Shown: positions 9,587 to 18,035 of the stretch, piece by piece
Layout of the letters: each line of letters opens with the position of its first letter
How positions within the stretch are numbered: position 1 is the first letter of the stretch
NCBI RefSeq assembly: GCF_014647915.1
Contig: NZ_BMQC01000005.1
Coordinates: forward strand, 248,001 to 312,000
Reading direction: 5' to 3'
Source of the DNA: Pilimelia terevasa
GTDB taxonomy: Bacteria > Actinomycetota > Actinomycetes > Mycobacteriales > Micromonosporaceae
Length of the DNA stretch: 64,000 nt
Notes under the pieces: model-generated
What the model was told of the DNA's origin: nothing
Seen by the model: only the letters and a program-made list of their open reading frames with translations
Database searches by the model: none
Translations under genes and position numbers: made by a program

Positions 9587-9937
9587 GTGCTTCCCCTCAT
9601 CTGCGACAGTGGCCCGGCCGCGATGGCAGAATCGCTGGCAGAGGTGCGGCCGGTGATGTGGGGATCCCCGTCTTTCCAGATAACCAAATGACATCCACGA
9701 ACACCAATTGACCAAACGGCCATCGACGTTCGTCAGTTCGTGAAGAATTCCACATCGGACAAATGTCGGCCGGGGGCGGCCGCCGGTCCGATCTTGTGTA
9801 TCGACGGGCGGCAGCGCCGTGCCGGCGCCGCGCGCGACACGCCGCGCGGGTGCGCGGTTCTGCCCGGCCCTGCTGGCAGTGTGGAAGTTCGCCCGGGGTC
9901 CGCCCGGGAAGGCAGGAGTGCGACGAGGGGGTGCCCC
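9587..9937. other. AT-richer intergenic region between divergent genes
   Basis: This 351-base gap separates DUF4360 gene 3 (minus) from the small Cys protein (plus). It is clearly lower in GC than its surroundings around 9670-9760. It contains a promoter-like pair on the minus strand and a 7-bp inverted repeat CACGAAC/GTTCGTG (9696-9702 and 9736-9742) overlapping that promoter's upstream side. No credible ORF was seen in it. Confidence 0.5.
9678..9707 (-). promoter_or_regulatory. Candidate promoter of DUF4360 gene 3
   Basis: TTGGTG (9702-9707), 18-base spacer, TTATCT (9678-9683) read on the minus strand. It would give an untranslated leader of about 85 bases. Motif match only. Confidence 0.35.
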
Positions 9938-10135
9938 ATGGCCGACGAGGAGATGTACTGCGCGGTCTGCGAGACCGAGATGCTCTTCGCCGCCGCACCG
10001 ACCGGCGACGAGGACTGCCCGGAGCTGCTGTGCGCGGGCTGCGGCAGCGCGATCCTCATCGCCTCGGTGGTGGTGTGGGGCCTGCCGGAGAACCGCGCGC
10101 CCTGGAGCGCCCCGCACCAGCGCCGCGTGGCCTGA
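9938..10135 (+). CDS. Small four-cysteine (zinc-ribbon-like) protein
   Basis: A 65-residue acidic protein with two Cys pairs, CAVC (residues 8-11) and CAGC (32-35), spaced as in a small zinc ribbon, followed by a short hydrophobic stretch ILIASVVVWG. There is no signal peptide. An AGGGG precedes ATG 9938. The function is not known; likely metal binding is inferred only from the cysteine spacing. It stands alone between the divergent DUF4360 group and the end of ctaF. The ATG gives the first codon of the Cys domain; a longer in-frame start would add only low-complexity sequence. Confidence 0.65.
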   Translation: MADEEMYCAVCETEMLFAAAPTGDEDCPELLCAGCGSAILIASVVVWGLPENRAPWSAPHQRRVA

Positions 10136-10213
10136 CCGCTGACGACCGACGCCGACCGGCGCGCGGGGCGGCGGGTCGGCGTCAGGCGGTGTGGTGTGGT
10201 CGGGCGGGTGCGG

Positions 10214-10657
10214 TCAGTGCTCGACCGCGCGCCGGGTGCCGCTGTAGTACTCGAACAGCAGGCCCGCGGCGGCGAGGACCACGGCGATCAGGCCCCCGGC
10301 GACGAGCCACCAGGCCATGAAGGCGGTGCCGATCGCCGCGAAGGCCGCCGCCAGCGCCAGGCCGAACGGCCAGTAGCTGCCCGGGCTGAAGAAGCCGACC
10401 TCGCCGGCGCCCTCGTGGATCTCCGCGTCGGGCCGGTCCTCGGGGCGCAGGTCGATGCGGCGGGCGACGAACCAGAAGTAGCCGCCGAGCATCAGGCACA
10501 ACATGCCCGACAGCAGCAGGGCCATCGTGCCCACCCAGTCGACGCGGCCCGGCGGGTTCATCGGGTCACCGGCGGTGGCGGTCCACCACGCGTAGACGGC
10601 CGTACAGGCGTAGAGGAAGACCGCCAGGATGGTGAAGAGCTTGTACTCCGACTTCAC
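10214..10657 (-). CDS. ctaF: Cytochrome c oxidase subunit IV (actinobacterial)
   Basis: The 147-residue protein has four membrane helices and the Pfam actinobacterial subunit IV pattern, with a central cytosolic/periplasmic loop containing RPEDRPDAEIHEGAGEVGFF. It is an accessory subunit of the aa3 oxidase. The GTG start at 10657 overlaps the stop of ctaC by GTGA, so translation is coupled. In many streptomycetes ctaD lies between ctaC and ctaF; here it does not. Confidence 0.93.
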   Translation of the reverse strand: MKSEYKLFTILAVFLYACTAVYAWWTATAGDPMNPPGRVDWVGTMALLLSGMLCLMLGGYFWFVARRIDLRPEDRPDAEIHEGAGEVGFFSPGSYWPFGLALAAAFAAIGTAFMAWWLVAGGLIAVVLAAAGLLFEYYSGTRRAVEH

Positions 10658-11565
10658 TGCGCCGCCTTCCGTTCCTTGAGCTGCCGCTTGGTCTCGAACG
10701 GCGTCGTCTTGGTGGCGTACGGCGCCTCGCCGATGGCCGTCAGGGCCTCCGGGGTGGAGCGGCCGGCCCGCATCGCGTCGAGGAACTGCGCGTACCGGTC
10801 GGCGCTGACCGCCCGCATCTCGAAGTTCATCATCGAGTGGTAGGTGCCGCACAGCTCGGCGCAGCGGCCCACGTAGGCACCCTCGCGCTCCACCGTGGCC
10901 TCGAAGACGTTGCGCAGCGGGCCGGGGAAGACGTCCCGCTTGAACAGCAGCTCGGGCACCCAGAAGGAGTGGATGACGTCCTTGCTGGTCTCCTCGAACC
11001 GGATCTTCTTGTGCGTCGGCACGACCAGCACCGGGATGTAGTCGCTGTCGCCCAGGGTCGAGGCGACCGTCCTGGCCTCGACGCCCATGCCGTCGCGGTA
11101 GTTGAACTGCCAGTTCCACTTGAAGGCGACGACCTCGACGACCACGTCGGGGTTCTTCGACGTGCGCTCGACGTCGGCCTGCACGATCGCCGTGTAGTAG
11201 AACAGCACCGCGATGACCAGGAACGGCGTCGCCGTGTAGATGGTCTCCATCGGGATGTTGTACCGGGTCTGCGGCGGCAGCTCCTCGCCCCGCTTGCGGT
11301 ACCGGATGATGCACCAGAAGATCAGGCCCCAGGTGATGAAGCCGACGATCAACGCCGCCACCGTGGAGCCGATCCACAGGTCGTACATCCGGTGGGCGGT
11401 GGGCGTGATGCCCTCCTGCGGCCAGCCGAACCCGCCGAAGGCGCTGCCGACATCGCAGCCGGTCAGCAGGGTCAGCAGCGCCACCGCGCCGAGACCGAGG
11501 CCCGCCAGTCGGGTCGCGCCGGGCCGACGGCTCCGACCGCTGACCGTCGCACGCTCTGCGTACAC
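10654..11565 (-). CDS. ctaC: Cytochrome c oxidase subunit II
   Basis: Subunit II carries the CuA centre that accepts electrons from cytochrome c. From GTG 11565 the protein has 303 residues: a lipoprotein-type signal with lipobox LLTGC (C37), two membrane helices (about 64-86 and 113-128) and a cupredoxin domain with CuA ligands in CAELCGTYHSMM (C235, C239, H243, M246). AGGAG lies 4-9 bases before the GTG. An upstream extension of 48 residues is Arg-rich and has no family support. It is transcribed with ctaF towards the DUF4360 group. Confidence 0.95.
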   Translation of the reverse strand: MYAERATVSGRSRRPGATRLAGLGLGAVALLTLLTGCDVGSAFGGFGWPQEGITPTAHRMYDLWIGSTVAALIVGFITWGLIFWCIIRYRKRGEELPPQTRYNIPMETIYTATPFLVIAVLFYYTAIVQADVERTSKNPDVVVEVVAFKWNWQFNYRDGMGVEARTVASTLGDSDYIPVLVVPTHKKIRFEETSKDVIHSFWVPELLFKRDVFPGPLRNVFEATVEREGAYVGRCAELCGTYHSMMNFEMRAVSADRYAQFLDAMRAGRSTPEALTAIGEAPYATKTTPFETKRQLKERKAAQ

Positions 11566-11821
11566 CTGCTCCTGCCTCCCTCGTCGCGCCCGCGGCGGCA
11601 CCCCGGCCGCCGGGCCGCGCCGCACACTGACCGCCCGCACCCGCGCGCGCCGCGTCCGCCCCGTCGGCGGCCGACCTGGGTCGCCACGTGCCGAAACCGG
11701 ACGCCGCACCCACGCGGGGTCACCGACGGTCGCACCTTACTCGACCTCCCCGCCCGGATCGGGCACGGGGGTGTGGCGGGCCGGGTCGGTCGGCGCCGGC
11801 CCGGCGCACCCGGTCCCACGC

Positions 11822-11827
11822 TACCGT
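11822..11827 (+). promoter_or_regulatory. Candidate leaderless -10 element of the cysteine desulfurase gene
   Basis: TACCGT, 6 bases before GTG 11834; no Shine-Dalgarno in that interval. Confidence 0.5.
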
Positions 11828-11833
11828 CGACCG

Positions 11834-12994
11834 GTGACCCAGCCGGCCGAACCCACCGCCTTCACCCCCGCCTACTTCGACGCCGCGACGGCCGCGCCGC
11901 TGCACCCGGTGGCCGCCCAGGCACTCCAGGCCGCGTACGCCGACGGCTGGTGCGACCCCGCCCGCCTGTACACCCGCGCGCGCCGGGCGGCCCAGCTCCT
12001 GGAGGGCTCCCGGGCCGCTGTCGCGGAGGTGCTGGCCGTCCGGCTCGACGAGGTCTTCTTCGCGCCCAACGGGACCGTCGCCGCGGACACGGCCGTCGCG
12101 GGGCTGGCGGCCGGCCGCGCGCGCACCGGCGCCGCGGTCGTGCACTCCGCCGTCGAACACTCGGCGGTCCTGCACGCCGCCGCCGCCCACGGCGCGCCCG
12201 TGCCCGTGCCGGTCGACGGGTACGGGCGGCTCGACCTGGGGCGGTGGCGGGCGGCCGTGGCCGCGCCGGGCGTCGCGCTGGCCGCGCTGATCAGCGCCAG
12301 CCACGAGGTCGGCACCCTCCAGCCGGTCGCCGAGGCGGCGGCGGCCGCGCGGGACGCGGGGGTGCCGCTGTACGTCGACGCCGCCGCCTCGCTCGGCAGG
12401 GTGCCGGTACCCGGCGGCTGGTCGGTGCTCACCGCCAGCGCCCGCAAGTGGGGCGGGCCGCCCGGGGTGGGGCTGCTGGTCGTGCGCCGCGGCACCCGCT
12501 GGCAGCCGCCGTACCCGCGCGACGAACGCGAGCGCGGCACCGCGCCGGGCGCCCTGCACCTGCCGGGGGTGGTGGCCGCCGCCGCGGCGCTGCGGGCCGC
12601 CGCGGCGGAGGCCGCGGCCGAGGACGCCCGCCTGCGCGCCCTCGTGGACCGGGTCCGGGCCGCCGTCGCGGCGACGGTCCCCGACACCGTGGTGGTCGGC
12701 GACCCGGTGGACCGGCTGCCGCACGTGGTGACGTTCTCCTGCCTGTACGTCGACGGCGAGGCCCTGCTGCTGGCGCTGGACCGGCGCGGCTTCGCGGTGT
12801 CCTCCGGTTCGGCGTGCACCGCCTCCACCCTGCGCCCCAGCCACGTGCTGGAGGCCATGGGGGTGCTGTCGCACGGCAACGTCCGGCTGTCGCTGCACCG
12901 GGAGACGACCGAGGCGGAGGTGGACCGGTTCCTGGCGGAGGTGCCGGGGGTCGTCGCGGCACTGCGCGCCGAGGCCGGCGCGGTGGGGCTGTGA
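11834..12994 (+). CDS. Cysteine desulfurase family PLP enzyme (class V aminotransferase fold)
   Basis: The 386-residue protein removes sulfur from cysteine as a persulfide, if it acts as its family does. The PLP lysine is K205 (SARKWGG) and the persulfide cysteine is C328 in SSGSACTA; the HSAVEHSAV histidine motif is present. The active-site loop is the long IscS-like type. The next gene, a TusA-like sulfur carrier, overlaps it by GTGA, so the likely job is to load sulfur onto that carrier. No IscU, tRNA thiolase or molybdopterin gene is adjacent. The slot between ctaC and the PfkB kinase is taken by asnB in M. tuberculosis. Confidence 0.88.
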   Translation: MTQPAEPTAFTPAYFDAATAAPLHPVAAQALQAAYADGWCDPARLYTRARRAAQLLEGSRAAVAEVLAVRLDEVFFAPNGTVAADTAVAGLAAGRARTGAAVVHSAVEHSAVLHAAAAHGAPVPVPVDGYGRLDLGRWRAAVAAPGVALAALISASHEVGTLQPVAEAAAAARDAGVPLYVDAAASLGRVPVPGGWSVLTASARKWGGPPGVGLLVVRRGTRWQPPYPRDERERGTAPGALHLPGVVAAAAALRAAAAEAAAEDARLRALVDRVRAAVAATVPDTVVVGDPVDRLPHVVTFSCLYVDGEALLLALDRRGFAVSSGSACTASTLRPSHVLEAMGVLSHGNVRLSLHRETTEAEVDRFLAEVPGVVAALRAEAGAVGL

Positions 12995-13242
12995 CCGCCC
13001 CGCCGCCCCCGGCCGCGCCCGACGGCGGCGACGGCGTGCCGGTCCTCGACTGCCTGGGTCAGCGGTGCCCGCTGCCGGTCATCGCGCTCGCGCGCGCCGT
13101 GGCGGCGCTCCCGGCGGGCGCGCGGGTGCGGATCCTCGCCGACGACCCCGCCGCCGCCAACGACATCGCCGCCTGGTGCCGGATGCGGGGCCACACCCTG
13201 ACCGCGGCGGCACCGCCCTCCTTCACCGTCCGGCGCGACTGA
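12991..13242 (+). CDS. TusA/SirA-family sulfur carrier protein
   Basis: An 83-residue single-domain protein with the signature LDCLGQRCPLPV; C26 in RCPLP is the expected sulfur-carrying residue and an extra cysteine (C21) lies five positions earlier. The family relays persulfide sulfur from a desulfurase to tRNA, molybdenum-cofactor or other acceptors. Here it starts with GTG inside the stop of the desulfurase gene, so the two products are probably made in step. The acceptor is not identifiable from the window. The 15-residue N-terminal lead is Pro/Ala-rich. Confidence 0.87.
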   Translation: MTAPPPPAAPDGGDGVPVLDCLGQRCPLPVIALARAVAALPAGARVRILADDPAAANDIAAWCRMRGHTLTAAAPPSFTVRRD

Positions 13243-13345
13243 CCGGCGCCGCCGACCGGGACGCCGCCGACTGGGACGCCCGCCGACCGGAATGTCACCT
13301 GCCGGAATGTCGCCGGCCGGGCGGCGCCGGTCCGCGCGGCGGGGC

Positions 13346-14326
13346 TCAGGCGGCCGGCAGGTGCGGGCGGACCTCGTCGGCCGCCGCCGGCCCGTAGGAC
13401 TCCTCCAGGCGCTTGAGGAAGGCGCTGGGCTGGAGGTCGTACTCCTGGGTGCCGACGGTCTCCAGCACCAGCGTCGCCAGCAGCGCGCCCACCTGGGCGG
13501 CGCGCTCCAGGCCCAGACCCCAGGAGCGGGCAGCGAAGAAGCCGGCCCGGAAGCCGTCGCCGACGCCGGTGGGGTCGTACGCCTGGATCTCGCGGGCGAC
13601 CGGGACGACGGTGCGCGGGATGTCCCGCCCGGTGATCTCGGCGCCGTCCTTGCCCAGGGTGGTCACCCGGACCCCGACGCGGTCGAGGACCTGGTCGCCG
13701 GTGAGGCCGGTCTTGCTCTCCAGCAACTCGCGCTCGTACGCGTTGGTGAACAGGTACGCCGCGCCGTCGATGAGCCGGACGATGTCCGCGCCGTCCATCC
13801 GGGCGAGCTGCTGGGACGGGTCGGCGACGAAGGCGTACCCGCGGTCCCGGCACTCCTGGCTGTGCCGGACCATCGCCACCGGGTCGTTGGGGCTGACCAG
13901 TACGAGGTCGAGGCCGCCGACCCGGTCGGCGATGGGCGCCAGCTCGATCTGCCGGGCCTCGGTCATCGCCCCCGCGTAGAACGACGCGATCTGGCACATG
14001 TCCTCGTCGGTGGTACAGACGAAGCGCGCGGTGTGGGCGACCTCGCTGACGTGGACGGAGGCGCAGTCGACCCGGTGCCGCTCCAGCCAGGAGCGGTAGT
14101 CGGCGAAGTCGGCGCCGACCGCGCCGACCAGCAGCGGCCGCAGGCCCAGCCGCGCCATGCCGAAGGCGATGTTCGCCGCGGCGCCGCCGCGCCGGACCAC
14201 CAGATCGTCGACGAGGAACGAGAGGGACACCTTGTCGAGCTGGTCGGCGATGAACTGCTCGGCGAAGCGGCCGGGGAAGTGCATCAGGTGGTCGGTGGCG
14301 ATCGAGCCGGTGGCGGCGATCTTCAT
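13346..14326 (-). CDS. PfkB-family carbohydrate/adenosine kinase
   Basis: The 326-residue protein has the PfkB kinase pattern: a GGAAANIAF substrate-site motif near residue 47 and the C-terminal anion-hole/catalytic motif DPTGVGDGFRAGF near residue 250. It is close in layout to M. tuberculosis AdoK (Rv2202c), which phosphorylates adenosine, and sits at the same place relative to the ErpA-like and glycerate kinase genes. Adenosine is therefore the leading substrate, but ribokinase-type sugars remain possible. GAGG is found about 6 bases before ATG 14326. Confidence 0.88.
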   Translation of the reverse strand: MKIAATGSIATDHLMHFPGRFAEQFIADQLDKVSLSFLVDDLVVRRGGAAANIAFGMARLGLRPLLVGAVGADFADYRSWLERHRVDCASVHVSEVAHTARFVCTTDEDMCQIASFYAGAMTEARQIELAPIADRVGGLDLVLVSPNDPVAMVRHSQECRDRGYAFVADPSQQLARMDGADIVRLIDGAAYLFTNAYERELLESKTGLTGDQVLDRVGVRVTTLGKDGAEITGRDIPRTVVPVAREIQAYDPTGVGDGFRAGFFAARSWGLGLERAAQVGALLATLVLETVGTQEYDLQPSAFLKRLEESYGPAAADEVRPHLPAA

Positions 14327-14471
14327 GGGGATCCTCGTCGGTCGGCGGAGTGCGGACGCCCAGCCTAGTCGACCGCGCCCTGCCGCCCGGACCCCCGCGA
14401 GCGGGGCGCGGGGGACGTCTGCGCCCCGCCGCGCCCCGGCCGGCGCGCGGCCGGTACCGGTGCCGTGCCGG

Positions 14472-14933
14472 TCAGTGGAACGAGTCGCCGCAGGCGCACG
14501 AGCCGCCCGCGTTGGGGTTGTCGATCGTGAAGCCCTGGGCGTCGATCCGGTCCGCGAAATCGATCTTGGCGCCGGCCAGGTACGGGGCGCTCATCCGGTC
14601 GACGACGACCTCGACCGCGCCGAACGCGGCCACGACGTCGCCGTCGAGCGACCGCTCGTCGAAGAAGAGCTGGTACCGCAGGCCGGAGCAGCCGCCGGGC
14701 TGCACCGCCACCCGCAGCCGCAGGTCGTCGCGGCCCTCCTGCTCCAGCAGGGCGTGCACCTTCTCGGCCGCCACGTCGGTCAGGATCACGCCGGTCGCGC
14801 CGTCGGCGCCCGGCGCGGCGGCGGGCATCGCCGCCGGGGCGCCGCCGCCACCGCCGCAGCAGCCGCCCGCGGGCTCGCTGGAAGCGCCGGCCGACGGGCC
14901 AGCGGTCTCGGTCGTCGCAGCGGTCTCGGTCAC
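14472..14933 (-). CDS. erpA: ErpA/HesB-type iron-sulfur cluster insertion protein with Cys-rich N-terminal extension
   Basis: The C-terminal ~107 residues form an A-type Fe-S carrier with the three cluster cysteines in QPGGCSGLRY and GSCACGD. It should pass Fe-S clusters to client enzymes such as the Rieske protein, NadA or LipA encoded nearby. GTG 14933 with AGGAGACC upstream gives 153 residues, about 35-40 more than the usual actinobacterial protein. The extra N-terminal part is Ala/Gly-rich and contains an adjacent cysteine pair in GGCCGGGGG, which is not part of the family core. A later start would remove this part, but no better ribosome site was seen. Confidence 0.87.
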   Translation of the reverse strand: MTETAATTETAGPSAGASSEPAGGCCGGGGGAPAAMPAAAPGADGATGVILTDVAAEKVHALLEQEGRDDLRLRVAVQPGGCSGLRYQLFFDERSLDGDVVAAFGAVEVVVDRMSAPYLAGAKIDFADRIDAQGFTIDNPNAGGSCACGDSFH

Positions 14934-15054
14934 TGTCCTGGTCTCCTGATCGCTCTGCCCGGATCCGGCTCCGGATCCGAGGTCGGCCACCGCCGTCGGC
15001 CGCACCGGCCAGGCGGGTGAATCGGCACGGGGTGCCGGGGTACCCGCACCAACG

Positions 15055-16197
15055 CTAACCGCCCGCCGCCGCATTCCCAAGTCCGGCCCACCGGGCCGCC
15101 AGGTCCCCCGCCAGGCCGGCCAGGCCCCCGCGGGCGCCCGCCCGCGCCCGGGCCGCCGAGCCCAGCCGTCCGGTCAGCGTGTGGACCTCGGCCAGCCCCA
15201 GCGCCGCGACCTCGGCGGGCGCCAGGGTCGACCGGCCCGCCACCGCCACGCACGGGACGCCGTGCCGCGCGGCGACCGCGGCGACCTCCGCGACCACCTT
15301 CCCGCGGGCGGTCTGCGCGTCCAGCGCCCCCTCGCCGGTGACCACCAGGTCGGCCGCCGCGACCCGGGCGTCCAGCCCGGTCAGGTCCCGCACGAGCCCC
15401 GCCCCCGGGACGAGCCGCCCCCCGAGCGCGAGCAGCGCCGCGCCCAGGCCGCCGGCCGCGCCGGCCCCCGGCCGCTCCCCCGGCGCCGGCGGGCACCGGG
15501 GCAGGCTCCGGGCGAGCAGGGCGGCGAAGTGGCCCGCGGCGGCGTCCAGCGCCGGCAGGTCCCGGCGGCGCAGGCCCTTCTGCGGGCCGTACACCGCCGC
15601 GGCGCCCGCCGGCCCGGTCAGCGGGTTGTCGACGTCGGCCGCGCCGACCAGGTCCACCGGCCCGAGGTCCGGCACGGCCGCGAGCGCCGCCGCGCCCGCC
15701 AGGGCCAGCCCGCCCGGCGGCAGTGGCACGCCGTCGGCGGCCACGGGGGGCGCGCCGAGAGCGTCGAGCAGGCCGGCGCCGACGTCGTGGGTACCGGAGC
15801 CGCCGAGCCCCACGACGACCCGCGCCACGCCGGTGCCCAGGGCGGCGGACAGCAGCACGCCGACGCCGTACGTCGAGGCGTGCCGCGGGTCGCGCTCGCG
15901 GTGGCGCAGCAGGTGCCGGCCGCACGCCTGCGCGCTCTCCACGTAGGCCGTACCGCCGCCGACCAGGATCCGCGCCGCGACCGGCCGGCCGAGCGGGTCG
16001 ACGGTCGGCACGGCGACGAACTCGCCGCCGACGGCCGGCGCCAGCGCGTCGAGCAGGCCCGGCCCGCCGTCGGCGAGCGGGGCGAGGACGACCTCGTCGG
16101 ACGGGGCGGCGGCGCGCCAGCCCGCGGCCACCGCCGCGGCGGCCTCGGCCGCGGTGAGGGTGCCGGCGAACTTGTCCGGGCAGACCAGCACGCGCAC
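15055..16197 (-). CDS. Glycerate kinase (GckA/GlxK family)
   Basis: The 380-residue protein starts with VRVLVCPDKFAGTLTA, the typical N-terminus of glycerate kinases (CPDKFKGTLSA-like), and contains GLGGSGTHDVGAG and TGEGALDAQT, the conserved glycine-rich and C-terminal motifs. It phosphorylates glycerate to feed lower glycolysis. I chose GTG 16197 because GGAGG precedes it by about 9 bases and because it matches the family start; the ATG pair about 10 codons upstream adds only Gly-rich residues. The same gene follows the ErpA-like gene in mycobacteria. Confidence 0.88.
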   Translation of the reverse strand: MRVLVCPDKFAGTLTAAEAAAAVAAGWRAAAPSDEVVLAPLADGGPGLLDALAPAVGGEFVAVPTVDPLGRPVAARILVGGGTAYVESAQACGRHLLRHRERDPRHASTYGVGVLLSAALGTGVARVVVGLGGSGTHDVGAGLLDALGAPPVAADGVPLPPGGLALAGAAALAAVPDLGPVDLVGAADVDNPLTGPAGAAAVYGPQKGLRRRDLPALDAAAGHFAALLARSLPRCPPAPGERPGAGAAGGLGAALLALGGRLVPGAGLVRDLTGLDARVAAADLVVTGEGALDAQTARGKVVAEVAAVAARHGVPCVAVAGRSTLAPAEVAALGLAEVHTLTGRLGSAARARAGARGGLAGLAGDLAARWAGLGNAAAGG

Positions 16198-16457
16198 CCC
16201 GGGACTCCCTCCGCCACCTGCCGCCATCATCGCGCCCCCCGGCCGCGAATCAGGGCGCGGGGCCGGCCCGGGATGTCGCCGACGGGACATCGGGCGCCGC
16301 CGCGCCGGGCCTGGCATCCCCGGTAGGGACGTGGCCCGGCATCATCCGACCGGCTCCCGCGGTCCGCCGGACAGCGCGCCGTCGCTCTCAACTGCGCCGG
16401 GAACGCTGGTGAGCCGGCTCATGGCCGGTGTCGGCACCCCGTGCGACGATGGGCCAC

Positions 16458-17822
16458 GTGACCCCTCCCCCCGCCACCTCCCACGCCTCCGCCACGGGAC
16501 CCGCCTCCGCCACGGGACCCGCCTCCGCCACGGGACCCGCCTCCGCCACGGGACCCGCCTCCGCCACGGGACCCGCCCCCGCCGCAGGACCCGCCGGCAC
16601 CGGAGTCGCCGCCGACCCGCCCGCCGCCGGAGCCCCCGCGCCCGCGCCGCGTCCCGCCGAGGGCTGGGCCGAGCCCGCCGCCACGCCGCTGGCCCTGCTC
16701 CTGCTCGGCCAGGGCAGCGACCCCGGCAGCGAGCCGGGCGTCGACTGCCCCGGGTCCCTGCCGGCGGCCAGCGACCCGGACCTGGTGGCCCGCGCGCGGG
16801 CGGCGAAGGCCGCGCTCGGCGACCGGGCGTTCGTCCTCGGCCACCACTACCAGCGCGACGAGGTGATCGCGTTCGCCGACGTCACCGGCGACTCGTTCAA
16901 GCTGGCCCGCGACGCGGCGGCCCGGCCGGCGGCGGAGTTCATCGTCTTCTGCGGCGTGCACTTCATGGCCGAGAGCGCCGACATCCTCACCGGCGACGAC
17001 CAGAAGGTGATCCTGCCCGACCTGGCCGCCGGCTGCTCGATGGCCGACATGGCCGCGCTCCCGCAGGTGGAGACCGCCTGGGAGGTGCTGGCCGACGCCG
17101 GGGTCGTCGACCAGATCGTGCCGGTCACGTACATGAACTCCTCGGCCGACATCAAGGGGTTCGTCGGCCGGCACGGCGGGCTGGTCTGCACCAGCTCCAA
17201 CGCCAAACGGGCACTGGAGTGGGCGTACGCGCGGGGCGGGAAGGTGCTGTTCTTCCCCGACCAGCACCTCGGCCGCAACACCGCGGTCCTGGAGCTGGGC
17301 TTCGACCTGGCCGACTGCGTGCTGTACGACCCGCACAAGCCGGGCGGCGGCCTCACCCCCGCGCAGGTGCGGGACGCCCGGATGATCCTGTGGCGGGGGC
17401 ACTGCTCGGTGCACGGCCGGTTCACCCTCGACAGCGTCGAGGAGGTACGGCGCCGGGTACCCGGGGTGAACGTGCTGGTCCACCCGGAGTGCCGGCACGA
17501 GGTGGTCCGCGCCGCCGACCTGGTCGGCTCGACGGAGTTCATCATCCGCACCCTGGAGGCGGCGCCGCCCGGCTCGGCGTGGGCGGTCGGCACGGAGCTC
17601 AACCTGGTCCGGCGCCTGGCCAACGCCCACCCCGAGAAGCGCGTCATGTTCCTGGACAAGACGGTCTGCTACTGCGCCACCATGAACCGGATCGACCTCC
17701 CCCACCTGGTGTGGGCGCTGGAGGAGCTGGCGGCCGGCCGGGTGGTCAACCGGATCACCGTCGACCCGGAGACCGCCCGGTACGCCCGGGTCGCCCTGGA
17801 CCGCATGCTGGCGCTGCCCTAG
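16458..17822 (+). CDS. nadA: Quinolinate synthase NadA with repeat-built N-terminal extension
   Basis: Condenses iminoaspartate and dihydroxyacetone phosphate to quinolinate, using a [4Fe-4S] cluster. The catalytic part begins near residue 75 and carries LGHHYQRDEVI, FCGVHFMAES, VHPECRHE and TVCYCATMNR, with the expected cluster cysteines. The first ~70 residues are unusual: five perfect ASATGP hexapeptides (residues 10-39) followed by an Ala/Pro-rich stretch. GTG 16458 or the upstream ATG 16449 could start translation; a real start after the repeat cannot be excluded. No nadB or nadC is adjacent. NAD synthetase is 38 kb away in the same window. Confidence 0.93.
   Translation: MTPPPATSHASATGPASATGPASATGPASATGPASATGPAPAAGPAGTGVAADPPAAGAPAPAPRPAEGWAEPAATPLALLLLGQGSDPGSEPGVDCPGSLPAASDPDLVARARAAKAALGDRAFVLGHHYQRDEVIAFADVTGDSFKLARDAAARPAAEFIVFCGVHFMAESADILTGDDQKVILPDLAAGCSMADMAALPQVETAWEVLADAGVVDQIVPVTYMNSSADIKGFVGRHGGLVCTSSNAKRALEWAYARGGKVLFFPDQHLGRNTAVLELGFDLADCVLYDPHKPGGGLTPAQVRDARMILWRGHCSVHGRFTLDSVEEVRRRVPGVNVLVHPECRHEVVRAADLVGSTEFIIRTLEAAPPGSAWAVGTELNLVRRLANAHPEKRVMFLDKTVCYCATMNRIDLPHLVWALEELAAGRVVNRITVDPETARYARVALDRMLALP
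16485..16574. repeat. Five perfect 18-bp tandem repeats at the 5' end of nadA
   Basis: The unit gcctccgccacgggaccc repeats five times with no mismatch and continues in degenerate form for one more unit. Read in the nadA frame it encodes ASATGP. Being a multiple of 3, copy-number change would preserve the frame. Confidence 0.95.
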
Positions 17823-18035
17823 CGGCCCGGCCGCCGGACGGGGAGGATGACGGGCGCAACGGCCAGGTGGGGGAACCGGCCCGGCGGCGCTATGCTGCCG
17901 AGGACGCACATGTGGATACTTTCCCACTCCCGCCGCCGCGGATCGCACCGCGGCGCTCCGCGGCGAGGCGGACGACTCCCAGGCTCCCGGTACTCCCCCG
18001 CCGTGGAAGCCTGGCCGTAGCAGCGAGGTGACGGC

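Noticed and set aside
10214..11713. A 499-residue frame that would fuse an unknown N-terminus to CtaF
   Set aside because: The upstream part is the shifted reading of ctaC; the GTG at 10657 with GTGA overlap gives the normal CtaF.
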